64,000 bases of DNA from Kaistella antarctica (GCF_900109615.1 NZ_FOIX01000003.1:620001-684000), one strand, 5' to 3'; positions 18,018-27,091 are shown, numbered from the stretch's first letter. Made by a program: numbers and translations. The notes: generated by a model from the letters alone, not told the origin.

Positions 18018-18995
18018 TTAAAACTTTCTCTCGATCACGTAATCGAGCATTAACTGTAAGGAATGTTTGGCTTCGGAGTCGGGGAATTCAGACAAGATAT
18101 CTTTAGCTTTTTGTTGGTATTGTTTCATCTTGTCAACAGCGTAATCTAAACCTCCAGAATTTTTCACAAACTCGATTAATTCTTTTACTCTTTTCTGATC
18201 GTTGTTGTACCGTTTGATAGAATTGAAATAATACTTACGGTCTTTGTGAGACGCGGTATTTAAAGCGTGAATCAAAGGCAAAGTCATCTTCTTTTCTTTG
18301 ATGTCAATTCCGACAGGTTTACCAATAATTGTGGTGGTCAAATAATCGAACAAGTCATCTTTAATTTGAAAAGCCATTCCCGTATGCGTACCAAATTCCA
18401 TCATTTTTTTGGCTAATACTTCATCATCGCTGGTAGAAAGAACGCCGATTTCGCAACAAGCTGCAATTAGAGTAGCAGTTTTTTGCCTGATGATTTCATA
18501 ATACACTTCTTCGGTAATATCCAACTTTCGGGCTTTCTCAAGTTGTAACAATTCCCCTTCTGCCATTTCACGGATGGTTCTGGAAATCACGGCCAGCAAA
18601 TCGTAATCTTTATGATCGGTCGAAAGTAAAACGGCTTTTGATAGTAAATAATCACCAACTAAAACTGCAATTTTATTTTTCCATAAGGCATTGATGGAAA
18701 AGAAATTTCGACGTTTAAAACTTTCATCAACCACATCATCATGAACCAAAGTCGCGGTGTGAATCAGCTCAATCATAGAAGCGCCACGAAAGGTTTTCTC
18801 CCTAACGTCGCCCACTAATTTTGCACAGAGAAAAACAAACATCGGACGCATCTGTTTTCCTTTGGTGGTCACGATAAATCGGGTAACCTTGTCCAAAAGC
18901 GCTACATTGCTCTGCATCGATTCGTAAAACTTCTGTTCAAAAAGTTTCATCTCTGCATTGATAGGTTGTTTAATTTCTTCTACGATGTTCGACAC
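18018..18995 (-). CDS. Polyprenyl diphosphate synthase (long-chain, menaquinone side chain)
   Basis: A 325-residue trans-prenyltransferase with both aspartate-rich motifs, HDDVVDE (85-91) and QIKDDLFDY, plus GKQMRPMFVFL near the N-terminus that binds isopentenyl diphosphate. It elongates farnesyl or geranylgeranyl diphosphate to the C30-C40 chain used for menaquinone. It appears monocistronic, convergent to copA. Confidence 0.93.
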   Translation of the reverse strand: MSNIVEEIKQPINAEMKLFEQKFYESMQSNVALLDKVTRFIVTTKGKQMRPMFVFLCAKLVGDVREKTFRGASMIELIHTATLVHDDVVDESFKRRNFFSINALWKNKIAVLVGDYLLSKAVLLSTDHKDYDLLAVISRTIREMAEGELLQLEKARKLDITEEVYYEIIRQKTATLIAACCEIGVLSTSDDEVLAKKMMEFGTHTGMAFQIKDDLFDYLTTTIIGKPVGIDIKEKKMTLPLIHALNTASHKDRKYYFNSIKRYNNDQKRVKELIEFVKNSGGLDYAVDKMKQYQQKAKDILSEFPDSEAKHSLQLMLDYVIERKF

Positions 18996-19032
18996 GAATA
19001 GGTGATAATTAATTAAAATTTACGAATACTTG

Positions 19033-19040
19033 CAAAGATA
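19033..19040 (-). promoter_or_regulatory. -7 element upstream of the polyprenyl synthase gene
   Basis: TATCTTTG on the minus strand matches TAnnTTTG and lies 37 nt before the start codon. The -33 TTG is not obvious. Confidence 0.5.
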
Positions 19041-19087
19041 ATTATAAATAAAGAATATTTTGGAATTTAAAAAGTACTCCAGTTGAT

Positions 19088-19972
19088 TTATTTCAGTTTA
19101 TCGGCGGGAATAAAATACAAGTAAGGTTTTACTTTGATCATTGGTAAAATAAATTCTTCACCTGAAATGTAAATCCCAGTTTCGTCAACGGCAATTCCCT
19201 CGATTTGACCAAGACTTAAAGAACTTCCGAGATAATATTTACGTGGTTTTGTACTAAAGAAAATGCCAGGTTCTGATTCTTTAAAAATAGTTAGAAAAAC
19301 TTCGGCTTTTTTAGTGTATCCGACTAAATATAATTTTCTGTCAAAATAAGCAGCATCTGTGACGACATAACCTGTGGCAAAAGATTCTACTTTCTCGGCA
19401 GGCTGGTTTCCCAAAACATTTGGGTCGACAATGTAATGCGTGGTTGCTCTGGCAGCCCATTCCTTCGTGAACACATGAATTTTTCCATTTAGGAAAATCA
19501 TGGCTTCTGCATCGAAATTATTGTTAATGTTTTTAGGACTGAAATCTTGCTGTTCTGGATAGTAGAAAGGAATTTCCTGAGCGTTATTAATGCCTGAAGT
19601 TCGAGAAACGCTGTCAAAAGGAATTTTATGGATTACCAAATCTTTTCTGACGCCCACATTATTTCCGAAATCGCCAATATAGATATTCAATGAATCTGAG
19701 GTTATCGCTTCCCAATCTTTATTAATCAAAATGGTTTGAAAAACGTTTTCAATTTTTCCTGTGTCTTTGTTAATTTCAAAAATTTCAGAACTGTTGCCGC
19801 TGTCGTTAATCGTAAAAAGTCTGTTATTAAAGAAATCTAAGCCAGAATTCTCACTGATGGAATCACTTAAGACGGCAGTTTTGTACCTATTCAGTTTGAA
19901 CCACTCGTAATCTTGCTGAGCCGAAAAACTTAGAGAGATAGTTATAGAAAGTAAAATAAAAAACTTCTTCAT
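19088..19972 (-). CDS. Secreted protein, probable beta-propeller, function unknown
   Basis: A 294-residue protein with a signal peptide (MKKFFILL ... SFSAQ, cleavage near residue 18). The body is beta-rich with INDSGNSSEIFEINKDTG, DWEAIT and IYIGDFGNN segments and a late GQIEGIAVDETGIYISGEE, spaced like blades of a six-bladed propeller of the NHL/SMP-30 kind. It lacks a lipobox and a T9SS tail, so it is probably periplasmic. I do not recognise a specific family function. Confidence 0.6.
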   Translation of the reverse strand: MKKFFILLSITISLSFSAQQDYEWFKLNRYKTAVLSDSISENSGLDFFNNRLFTINDSGNSSEIFEINKDTGKIENVFQTILINKDWEAITSDSLNIYIGDFGNNVGVRKDLVIHKIPFDSVSRTSGINNAQEIPFYYPEQQDFSPKNINNNFDAEAMIFLNGKIHVFTKEWAARATTHYIVDPNVLGNQPAEKVESFATGYVVTDAAYFDRKLYLVGYTKKAEVFLTIFKESEPGIFFSTKPRKYYLGSSLSLGQIEGIAVDETGIYISGEEFILPMIKVKPYLYFIPADKLK

Positions 19973-20027
19973 TGATTATTTTTAACAGTTAAGCGAATGC
20001 TAAATAATTAGGAGGAATCCCAGCACG

Positions 20028-20075
20028 CGACAAGCTCAGGATTAATTCAGGTGGAATTGTCTGCTTAAATAAAAC
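20028..20075. repeat. Copy of a dispersed intergenic repeat (first of two in the window)
   Basis: Bases 20028-20056 match 45591-45619 at 26 of 29 positions (CGACAAGCTCAGGATTAATT and onward). The following TGTCTGC-TTAAATAAAA also resembles a segment at 45669-45687. The copy sits directly upstream of the stop of the DUF1275 gene. Confidence 0.65.
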
Positions 20076-20081
20076 TAATTA

Positions 20082-20807
20082 TCATTGTCTTCTTCGTCTT
20101 CGCCTCATTAAGAGAAATTTGATTTTAATAAAATCATACAACAAACCGCCTAATAAAATAACGGAACCCAGAAGTAGCGACTGAATGCCGAAATGATCAA
20201 ATAATATTCCACCAGAAACGCCGCCGACAAAGAACATGAAGATAATGGTCAGTCTTAATTTTATCGACTTGATTAATCTCCGCTTGTGAAACTTGTCTTT
20301 ATAGAAAAAAAGTTGCGAAAATTCGATGCCCATATCAGTGAAAAGTCCAGTTAAGTGGGTGGTTCGAACGATTGATTTTGAAATACTGGTCACCAGCGAG
20401 TTTTGCATTCCCATGGCAAAAAGCAAACTGTACACAATAATATCGGGATCTGATTTAATTAAATAATTGCCGGTAAAGGCAATGACAGCTAGAATTAATG
20501 CTTCGCCGACGATTGGTAAAATGTAAGTTTGGCTCTCGCGGATTCGGGAATAAGTTTCGACCATAAAATTGGCAGAGAAAGCGCCCAGGAAAAAGAAAAT
20601 AACAAAAAGGGCAAAATGAGAAGCATTTTCAAAATTTAGTTTGAAAACTTCGTCGACGAAAAACGCAAAATGTCCCGTAACATTGGTGGTTAATTTGTGC
20701 ACCGAGAAAAACCCAACAACGTTCACCAGGCCTGCTACAAATGAAAGTACCGACGCAATGGCAAGGTTATGTTTTGGTGTTCTGGCTTTACCGAGGTGAG
20801 AAAACAT
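20082..20807 (-). CDS. DUF1275 (YoaK-type) integral membrane protein
   Basis: A 241-residue protein with about six membrane segments and the family hallmark FVAGLVNVVGFF followed by TNVTGHFAFF. A later MGMQNSLVTSISKSIVRTTHLTGLFTDMG-like stretch is also typical. Function of the family is unknown. The ATG shares a base with the TAA of rlmN (TAATG type overlap at 20805-20809), so its translation is probably coupled to rlmN. Confidence 0.85.
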   Translation of the reverse strand: MFSHLGKARTPKHNLAIASVLSFVAGLVNVVGFFSVHKLTTNVTGHFAFFVDEVFKLNFENASHFALFVIFFFLGAFSANFMVETYSRIRESQTYILPIVGEALILAVIAFTGNYLIKSDPDIIVYSLLFAMGMQNSLVTSISKSIVRTTHLTGLFTDMGIEFSQLFFYKDKFHKRRLIKSIKLRLTIIFMFFVGGVSGGILFDHFGIQSLLLGSVILLGGLLYDFIKIKFLLMRRRRRRQ

Positions 20808-21841
20808 TACTCACTGCTTTTGTTGGCGAGTTGACCGCAAGCTGCATCGATATCGCCGCCACGACTTCTTCGGATTAAAACGGTGATGCCTGCTTTTTCT
20901 AATTGGCGAACGTAATTCTCTTCTGCTGATTTATTGCACTGGTCGTATTTTCCGTCACCGATTGGATTGTATTGAATTAAATTCACCTTGCTCGGAATTT
21001 GTTTGCAATAGCGAATTAAAGCTTTTATGTCTTCATCTTCATCATTAATTCCTTTCCAAACGCAGTATTCGAAAGTGATTATATTTCCGGTTTTTTCATA
21101 CCAATATTTAAGGGAATCCATAATATCAGTCAGCGGAAATTTATCGGAGAACGGCATAATGTCGTTTCGCTTTTTCTCAATGGCAGAATGTAAAGACAGC
21201 GCTAAATTGACACGAATTTCTTCATCAGCCAACATTTTAATCATCTTGGGAATTCCGGAAGTTGAAACCGTTATTCTTCTGGGAGACATCCCTAAACCTG
21301 AAGGTTCGGTAATTTTTTTGATGGACTCAACGACATTTTTGTAATTCATCATCGGTTCGCCCATGCCCATAAAGACAATGTTTGAAAGAGGCCGGTCGAA
21401 ATATAATTTACTTTGTTTATCGATTAATGCTACTTGGTCTACAATTTCTGCGACTTCGAGATTTCGCATTCTTTTAAGTCGGGCCGTAGCACAAAACTCA
21501 CAATTCAGCGAACAACCAACTTGAGAAGAAACACAAGCTGTAGTTCTAGTTTCGGTCGGAATTAAAACAGATTCTACCATGAGGCCGTCGTGTAATTTCA
21601 CGCCATTTTTAATGGTTCCGTCTTTTGATCTCTGAAGCTGATCTACCGAAATCGGATTGATCATATATTCCTGCGAAATACGGTCTCTTAAGTCTTTTGA
21701 AAGATTGGTCATCTCGTCAATCGAATGCATGTTTTTGCTCCACAACCAATCATAGACTTGTTTTGCGCGAAAAGGCTTTTCGCCTAATGAGACGAAATAT
21801 TCCTGTAATTGTTCGAGTGATAGAATTCGGATGTCTTTCAT
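20807..21841 (-). CDS. rlmN: 23S rRNA / tRNA adenine-C2 methyltransferase RlmN (radical SAM)
   Basis: Methylates A2503 of 23S rRNA and A37 of some tRNAs. The 344-residue product from the ATG at 21839-21841 has the radical SAM Cys110-x3-Cys114-x2-Cys117 motif in VGCSLNCEFCATA, FMGMGEPMMNY, and Cys335 near the C-terminus in DAACGQLA, the usual second catalytic Cys. The frame extends 12 codons upstream, but that part lies in the repeat next to the four-helix-bundle gene and is not conserved-looking. One-base overlap with the DUF1275 gene downstream. Confidence 0.95.
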   Translation of the reverse strand: MKDIRILSLEQLQEYFVSLGEKPFRAKQVYDWLWSKNMHSIDEMTNLSKDLRDRISQEYMINPISVDQLQRSKDGTIKNGVKLHDGLMVESVLIPTETRTTACVSSQVGCSLNCEFCATARLKRMRNLEVAEIVDQVALIDKQSKLYFDRPLSNIVFMGMGEPMMNYKNVVESIKKITEPSGLGMSPRRITVSTSGIPKMIKMLADEEIRVNLALSLHSAIEKKRNDIMPFSDKFPLTDIMDSLKYWYEKTGNIITFEYCVWKGINDEDEDIKALIRYCKQIPSKVNLIQYNPIGDGKYDQCNKSAEENYVRQLEKAGITVLIRRSRGGDIDAACGQLANKSSE

Positions 21842-21847
21842 AATTAT

Positions 21848-21884
21848 AAGAGCCAAGTAAAAAGTAAAAAGAGCCAAGTTTTAC
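21848..21884. repeat. Left arm of inverted repeat around the four-helix-bundle gene
   Basis: Contains AGAGCCAAGT twice, separated by AAAAAGTAAA-type spacers, starting 7 nt from the rlmN start codon. Its reverse complement occurs at 22361-22398. Confidence 0.8.
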
Positions 21885-21956
21885 AAATGAATGTTAATCA
21901 CTATGGCTCCTTTATTACTTTCACTTTTATTTCTAATTTTTAAAAATGTTATTTTT

Positions 21957-22304
21957 TCATAACTTGGTGTTGTTCACTATTGCACCAAAAATATTTTTTA
22001 ATTCAATACTTTCAACTAATAATTTAGTCAGTTCGATATCTTCCTTTTCATCGAGTGCTTTAATGACTCTAAGCCAATAATTAGATTCTCTAGTTTCCCG
22101 TAAGGAAATTTTAACCTTGTTTTTAAAATCTGCTTTTGAAGATCCCGCCTGAGACTCTTCGCAGTTCGCTCCAAGTGATGTTGATGATTTTCCTAGTTGA
22201 TATCTGATTAATTTATATTCAGGATCAGTAGGAAGTTTTCTAAGAAACTTAAGACAATTGATTCCAAACCAGAAAGTTCTTTCCAATAAATCATTCTTTT
22301 TCAT
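21957..22304 (-). CDS. Four-helix-bundle protein (S23 / intervening-sequence family)
   Basis: A 115-residue, charged, all-helical protein with the family pattern: LLERTFWFGINCLKFLRKLP in helix 1, YQLGKSSTSLGANCEESQAG after it, KISLRETRESNYWLRVI and an amphipathic last helix. Homologues are encoded inside 23S rRNA intervening sequences, near diversity-generating retroelements and as stand-alone chromosomal genes, where they form pentamers of unknown role. Here the gene is stand-alone, flanked on both sides by an inverted repeat that fills the whole space between rlmN and queA, which points to an inserted cassette. Confidence 0.88.
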   Translation of the reverse strand: MKKNDLLERTFWFGINCLKFLRKLPTDPEYKLIRYQLGKSSTSLGANCEESQAGSSKADFKNKVKISLRETRESNYWLRVIKALDEKEDIELTKLLVESIELKNIFGAIVNNTKL

Positions 22305-22360
22305 AGTGAAATGCTTTGAATAATTAAAGTTAGCCTTTCTAAATCATAAACAATCTAATT

Positions 22361-22398
22361 TTTACTTGGCTCTTTTTACTTGGTTCTTTTTACTTAAA
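22361..22398. repeat. Right arm of inverted repeat around the four-helix-bundle gene
   Basis: ACTTGGCTCTTTTTACTTGG and following bases are the reverse complement of the arm at 21848-21884. The arm ends two bases before the queA stop codon at 22401. Confidence 0.8.
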
Positions 22399-22400
22399 TC

Positions 22401-23450
22401 TTAGATGATCAACATGGCATCACCGTAAGAATAGAATTTATATTTATGCTTAACCCCTTCTTCGTAAGCACGCATCAAGAAATCTTTTCCTGCGAATGCT
22501 GCAACCATCATCATTAAGGTTGATTTTGGAGTATGAAAGTTCGTGATCATACAGTTGGCTACACCAAAATCGTGTGGAGGGAAAATAAATTTATTCGTCC
22601 AACCGTGATAAGGTCCGATTTTTCTGTTAGAAGAAACTGAAGTTTCGATGGTTCTCATCGTCGTAGTTCCTACGGCACAAACTCTTACGCCATCTGCAAC
22701 TGCTTTATTAATAATATCTGCATTTTCCTGCGTAATAATGGCTTCCTCAGATTCCATTTTATGCTTTGATAAATCCTCTACTTCGATCGGGTTAAAAGTT
22801 CCCAAACCAACGTGAAGGGTAATTTCAGCGAATTCAATTCCTTTGATTTCTAATCTTTTCATCAAATGTCTTGAGAAGTGCAAACCTGCAGTTGGCGCTG
22901 CTACAGCTCCTTCATGTTTTGCGTAAATCGTTTGGTAACGTTCTGCATCAGATGCTTCTACTTCTCTTTTGATATATTTTGGAAGTGGAGTTTCGCCCAG
23001 TTCTTTCAATTTTGTGCGGAATTCTTCGTAAGAACCATCATACAAGAATCTCAAAGTTCTTCCTCTTGAGGTCGTATTGTCAATGACTTCTGCCACTAAA
23101 CCTTCATCTTCTGTAAAGAATAATTTATTTCCGATTCTGATTTTACGAGCCGGATCTACCAATACATCCCAAACACGGGTTTCTTTATCTAATTCTCTTA
23201 ATAAGAAAACTTCGATTTTCGCGCCGGTTTTTTCTTTGTTTCCATATAATCTTGCAGGAAAAACTTTGGTATTATTAAAGATAAATAGATCTTTCTCATC
23301 GAAATAATCCACCACATCTTTGAAAAATTTATGTTCAATAGTTTGTGTCGCACGGTTAAGAACCATCATTTTGGCATCGTCTCTGTGTTCTGCTGGATAT
23401 TCTGCCAAGAGTTCTTCTGGCAAGTCAAAGTTAAAATGGGATGTTTTCAT
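22401..23450 (-). CDS. queA: S-adenosylmethionine:tRNA ribosyltransferase-isomerase
   Basis: Adds the ribosyl part of SAM to preQ1 at tRNA position 34 to give epoxyqueuosine. The 349-residue protein has [26 protein letters not shown] at the start, [49 protein letters not shown] and the [17 protein letters not shown] segment, all standard for QueA. Length is normal. Other queuosine genes are not in the window. Confidence 0.97.
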   Translation of the reverse strand: MKTSHFNFDLPEELLAEYPAEHRDDAKMMVLNRATQTIEHKFFKDVVDYFDEKDLFIFNNTKVFPARLYGNKEKTGAKIEVFLLRELDKETRVWDVLVDPARKIRIGNKLFFTEDEGLVAEVIDNTTSRGRTLRFLYDGSYEEFRTKLKELGETPLPKYIKREVEASDAERYQTIYAKHEGAVAAPTAGLHFSRHLMKRLEIKGIEFAEITLHVGLGTFNPIEVEDLSKHKMESEEAIITQENADIINKAVADGVRVCAVGTTTMRTIETSVSSNRKIGPYHGWTNKFIFPPHDFGVANCMITNFHTPKSTLMMMVAAFAGKDFLMRAYEEGVKHKYKFYSYGDAMLII

Positions 23451-23479
23451 TCTTTTTAAATTACGGTTTAAAAATTAGA

Positions 23480-23502
23480 TCCGAAAAACGAAAATTTTCG
23501 GA
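23480..23502 (-). promoter_or_regulatory. Hairpin in the 5' leader of queA
   Basis: TCCGAAAA (23480-23487) pairs perfectly with TTTTCGGA (23495-23502) around a 7-nt loop. It lies between the proposed promoter and the start codon, so it would be transcribed in the leader. It does not resemble the preQ1 riboswitch folds I know, and its role is open. Confidence 0.45.
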
Positions 23503-23505
23503 GTG

Positions 23506-23536
23506 CAAATATACGACATTGAAAAGGCAAAGTCAA
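23506..23536 (-). promoter_or_regulatory. Promoter of queA
   Basis: On the minus strand a TATATTTG -7 element (23506-23513) is preceded by a TTG at 23534-23536, 20 nt away. The leader to the start codon is about 50 nt. Confidence 0.6.
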
Positions 23537-23645
23537 GTAAACAGCACTTTTAAAAATATGCTGCTCTACTTAAGAATATTTAAAGCTAAGTTTTAGTAAT
23601 TTTAAAATTATAGATCCATTAATTGTTAAAGAAAAACGATGGTTA

Positions 23646-24287
23646 TCATTTCAATTTATTTGGAAGCGTAATTCGAAGATCAACATTTTTATGTTCCTTT
23701 AAAACAACCTCACAGGTGAAATTTTTATATTTTTCTACGGCTTTTGACACGATATAATTTCCAAGTTTAGAAACATTATCATTCTTATGGTATAAGTGCG
23801 TGAATTCTGAATGGTACAAAGGAATTAAATTTTTGTTAGATTTTTCTAAAGTTAGGATTTGTACAGCAGCAGGATTTTTTGCTCGTTTTGACTGATAGAC
23901 TTTCAGCGACACAACTTTTGGAGTATTCGCCGAAATTTCAGCAAATTCATATCTATAATTTTTCGGTGAGATGGAAGTTTGTAATTTAGCGGTATTTAAA
24001 TAGGTGAACTCAAACCTGATCGCACCGTTCACCTTTGTTTCCTGTACCGAAAAATTGTGCGCTAAATTTTTTTTATAATCGTAGAGCGTTGCATTCAAAT
24101 CATCCTCCGTTTTTCTTAATTTTAAATAATAAGAGAAATCATCAGAGTTATTGAACGTCACCGTTTCCTTCGTGGTTTTATTTTTAGAATTGGTACTTGC
24201 GTATTTCGTGAGAAAATCAAATTGGTAAGTTTGACCGAAACCCAAACTAAAGAAAACTAGTAATAAGAAAGTAGAAAATTTTCTCAT
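23646..24287 (-). CDS. Exported protein of unknown function
   Basis: A 213-residue protein with a clear signal peptide (MRKFSTFLLLVFFSLGFGQ, cleavage near residue 19) and no lipobox. The mature part is beta-rich, with many Lys, Asn and Thr residues and no motif that I recognise. Probably periplasmic. It is transcribed divergently from the lipoprotein gene at 24427 with overlapping promoter elements. Confidence 0.6.
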   Translation of the reverse strand: MRKFSTFLLLVFFSLGFGQTYQFDFLTKYASTNSKNKTTKETVTFNNSDDFSYYLKLRKTEDDLNATLYDYKKNLAHNFSVQETKVNGAIRFEFTYLNTAKLQTSISPKNYRYEFAEISANTPKVVSLKVYQSKRAKNPAAVQILTLEKSNKNLIPLYHSEFTHLYHKNDNVSKLGNYIVSKAVEKYKNFTCEVVLKEHKNVDLRITLPNKLK

Positions 24288-24349
24288 GAATTAATTGATT
24301 CTAATTGTTCGACTTCATTCTCTTTTTAAATTAAATTTGAAGCTCTGAA

Positions 24350-24366
24350 CAAATATATTACTTTTG
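24350..24366. promoter_or_regulatory. Back-to-back divergent -7 elements
   Basis: The minus-strand TATATTTG at 24350-24357 would serve the exported protein ending at 23646; the plus-strand TACTTTTG at 24359-24366 would serve the lipoprotein at 24427. They are one base apart, so polymerase binding at one should exclude the other. Confidence 0.5.
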
Positions 24367-24426
24367 ATTTCGTTTATTACTATTGGAATGATAAATGCAA
24401 CGTCTTTAAAAATAAAAATTGTTACT

Positions 24427-24975
24427 ATGAAAAAGTTATCGTTACTGACAGGAATTATGCTGATGTTCTTCTTAACAAGTTGTCGAGACATTGTCAATTC
24501 TGTCTTGGATGCCTTGCCCCCGTTTGATGTGCCGTTCAGTACTAATTTAGATCTGCCGTTCGCAAGTGTCAGCACCACCACCTATACCCGAACTCCTGAA
24601 ATACCGATGAATATTGATCTTAATGCAAAGATTAAAGAAAACAATCCCAATTTCTCCATCAACAATTTAAAGTCGGTGAAGTTGAATACCTTGAGTTTGG
24701 ATTATGTAAGTTCTCAATTGGGCAATAAATTAGATGTCATTAAAAATGCCAAGATTTACGTAAAAGCTCCTAATCAAACGGAACGCTTAATTGCCTACGC
24801 TTATGACAATACCAATCCGAATACCATTACATTTACTTTGACTGATGAGGAAATTATAGAATATTTTAGAACGAGTCAAAATTCTTTAATTATTGAGATC
24901 ATGGCCAGCAAGGTTACCGCAGATCAGATTAAAATGAAAATGAATTCTGGATTTAAGATAAAAGTGCAATTATAG
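24427..24975 (+). CDS. Lipoprotein of unknown function
   Basis: A 182-residue protein starting MKKLSLLTGIMLMFFLTSC, a textbook lipoprotein signal with Cys19 as the lipidated residue. The mature part is a single beta-rich domain (NIDLNAKIKENNPNFSINNLKSVKLNTL, ITFTLTDEEIIEYF) repeated in many Chryseobacterium-type genomes, as far as I recall, without known function. An upstream in-frame extension lacks a signal and is discarded. Confidence 0.75.
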   Translation: MKKLSLLTGIMLMFFLTSCRDIVNSVLDALPPFDVPFSTNLDLPFASVSTTTYTRTPEIPMNIDLNAKIKENNPNFSINNLKSVKLNTLSLDYVSSQLGNKLDVIKNAKIYVKAPNQTERLIAYAYDNTNPNTITFTLTDEEIIEYFRTSQNSLIIEIMASKVTADQIKMKMNSGFKIKVQL

Positions 24976-24981
24976 AAAAGT

Positions 24982-25013
24982 AAAAAGACCGAAATAAATT
25001 TCGGTCTTTTTTT
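24982..25013. terminator. Bidirectional intrinsic terminator
   Basis: GACCGAAA (24987-24994) pairs with TTTCGGTC (24999-25006); A-run before and T-run after make it work on both strands. It separates the convergent lipoprotein and S9 peptidase genes. Confidence 0.87.
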
Positions 25014-25058
25014 ATGCAATCAAGAAGATTTCTATTTTCTTGTTTTTTTGTCAAATTT

Positions 25059-27056
25059 CTATAAAGTTTCCTTCAACCAATCAAAGAATTCTCTTTGCCA
25101 AACCAAACCATTTTGAGCATTTAAAACCCAGTGATTTTCATTTGGAAAGTAAAGAAATTTCGCTTTCAAACCTTTCAGTTTCGCAGCTTGAAAAGCTTCC
25201 TGACCTTGCTCATAAGGAACTCTATAATCAATTCCACCTTGAATAATCATCATTGGCTTATTCCATTTATTTACGTAATTCGAAGGATTAAATTCGGTAT
25301 ATGATTTCGGAATTGGCTCATCATAAGGCGAACCTCCTAAATCCCATTTTGCGAAAAACAGTTCTTCCGTTGTTAAATACCAAGATTTCATATCAAAAAG
25401 GCCATCATGTGCGATGAATGTTTTGAAACGGTTTTCGTGAATACCAGCCAACATCATGGCGCTATAACCACCGTAACTTGCTCCAACAACTCCCATTCTA
25501 TCGCCATCGACGTAAGGTAAAGTCTTTGCGTAATCTGCAGCGGATAAGTAATCCTGCATAACTTGTCCGCCCCAGTCTTTCGAAATATCTTCATTCCATT
25601 TTGTTCCCCAACCTGGCATTCCTCTTCTGTTTGGCGCTACAACGATATAGTCATTCGCAGCCATCAAAGCGAAATTCCAACGAACGCTGAAAGACTGTGT
25701 TAAAGCAGATTGCGGTCCACCTTGACAATATAATAAAGTAGGATATTTTTTAGTCGCATCAAAATTCGGCGGATAAATAAACCAAACGCCCATTTCTTTA
25801 CCATCCGTGGTTTTCACCATTTTTAGTTCCGTTTTGGAAGGAGTAATGCTTTCGTAATTCTTTTTATTCACTTCCGTCACTTGCTTCATGGAACCATTTT
25901 TCAAATCAACAACAAACAAATCTGGATTGTGATTCATATCGTTTCGGGCAACGAGCAAAGAGTTTTTAGTCTGAGCATAAATGCCATTCAAATCAAAATC
26001 ACCTTTGGTAATTTGTTGAATTTTAGAGTTTTTAGGATTCAAAGAAAACAATTGTTTTGTTCCTTTCCAAGCGGTGGTGAAATAAACATTTTTAGAATCC
26101 TGAGACCAGAAAACTGAGCCAGTAATACTTTCATCCCAATCTTTAGTAAGATTTGTCGTTTTACCGGATTTCCATTCCATGATTTTCAAATCATTTTTGT
26201 CGGCTTCATAACCGTCTCTCTCCATCGACATCCAGTATAAATACTTTCCGTCTGGTGAAAACTGAGGTGAAACATCATATCCTTTATTACTTTCGGTAAG
26301 GTTTTTTAAAGTCCCACTTGCCAAGTCGTACGCATAAATATCCGTGTTCGTTGAAAACGCATATTCAGAACCACTAAAAGGTTTTGTAACATATAAGAGT
26401 TGACTAGAATCTGGCGTGAAAATAAAATCTTCCGTTCCGCCAAAAGGTCTTTGCGGCGAGTCCCAAGCTTTTCCTTCTAATAAATCTTTGGCTTTATCGG
26501 AAGTTTCGGAAGCATTTACCACAAAAACGTGGTTGTATTTTCCTTCATTAAAATAATCCCAATGACGGTGATTTAAGTCGGTGTAAATGTGAGCAGTTGA
26601 TTTGGGAACATCAGCATATTTATCTTTTCCCAAAACTTTTTCTACCAAAACTTCTTTGCTAAAAGCAATCTTTTTTCCGTCTGGAGCGATAACGATATTG
26701 TCAACTTTTCCAACAGTGTAAAACTCAGTCCAGGTTTTTCCGGCATCTTTAGAAAGATAAATCTGCTCTCCTTCTTGGGCGTAAATTCCGTTATCATCCC
26801 ATTGAATTAAAGATTTCTTACCTAAATCTAAAGCCGTTGCTTCAGAAGTTTTAATATTAAAGAAATAATTTTTCTTGTTATTCTTCTCCGTTTTCAGATC
26901 AGTTTTACCAATACTGTAAATAAGGGAATTTTGATCAGGAGAAACTGCAGAAACTCCAATTTTATTGAGTGTCCATAAGGTTTCCGGCGTCATTACATTC
27001 TGTGCATGCATTAGAAATGGTGCTGCTAGAGCGACTAAAGTATGTTTTATTTTCAT
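25059..27056 (-). CDS. Secreted prolyl oligopeptidase-family (S9) peptidase, DPP5/acylaminoacyl-peptidase-like
   Basis: A 665-residue exported serine peptidase: signal peptide 1-18 (MKIKHTLVALAAPFLMHA), N-terminal beta-propeller to about 410 with several SPDG/WSQDSKNVYF blades, then the alpha/beta-hydrolase domain. Catalytic residues are Ser527 in GASYGG, Asp610 in GGIDYRVP and His642 in ENHWVL. It should release dipeptides or acylated residues from peptides in the periplasm. It has its own promoter and ends at the bidirectional terminator. Confidence 0.93.
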   Translation of the reverse strand: MKIKHTLVALAAPFLMHAQNVMTPETLWTLNKIGVSAVSPDQNSLIYSIGKTDLKTEKNNKKNYFFNIKTSEATALDLGKKSLIQWDDNGIYAQEGEQIYLSKDAGKTWTEFYTVGKVDNIVIAPDGKKIAFSKEVLVEKVLGKDKYADVPKSTAHIYTDLNHRHWDYFNEGKYNHVFVVNASETSDKAKDLLEGKAWDSPQRPFGGTEDFIFTPDSSQLLYVTKPFSGSEYAFSTNTDIYAYDLASGTLKNLTESNKGYDVSPQFSPDGKYLYWMSMERDGYEADKNDLKIMEWKSGKTTNLTKDWDESITGSVFWSQDSKNVYFTTAWKGTKQLFSLNPKNSKIQQITKGDFDLNGIYAQTKNSLLVARNDMNHNPDLFVVDLKNGSMKQVTEVNKKNYESITPSKTELKMVKTTDGKEMGVWFIYPPNFDATKKYPTLLYCQGGPQSALTQSFSVRWNFALMAANDYIVVAPNRRGMPGWGTKWNEDISKDWGGQVMQDYLSAADYAKTLPYVDGDRMGVVGASYGGYSAMMLAGIHENRFKTFIAHDGLFDMKSWYLTTEELFFAKWDLGGSPYDEPIPKSYTEFNPSNYVNKWNKPMMIIQGGIDYRVPYEQGQEAFQAAKLKGLKAKFLYFPNENHWVLNAQNGLVWQREFFDWLKETL

Positions 27057-27083
27057 TAAAATTTATTTAAGATTAGCTGATTA

Positions 27084-27091
27084 CAAATATA
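27084..27091 (-). promoter_or_regulatory. -7 element of the S9 peptidase gene
   Basis: TATATTTG on the minus strand, 27 nt before the start codon. Confidence 0.5.

Noticed and set aside
21848..21884. CRISPR array
   Set aside because: The repeat units are under 20 bases, only two are present, and spacers of regular size and cas genes are missing.
21957..22304. Four-helix-bundle gene as a 23S rRNA intervening sequence
   Set aside because: No rRNA sequence surrounds it; the neighbours are rlmN and queA.
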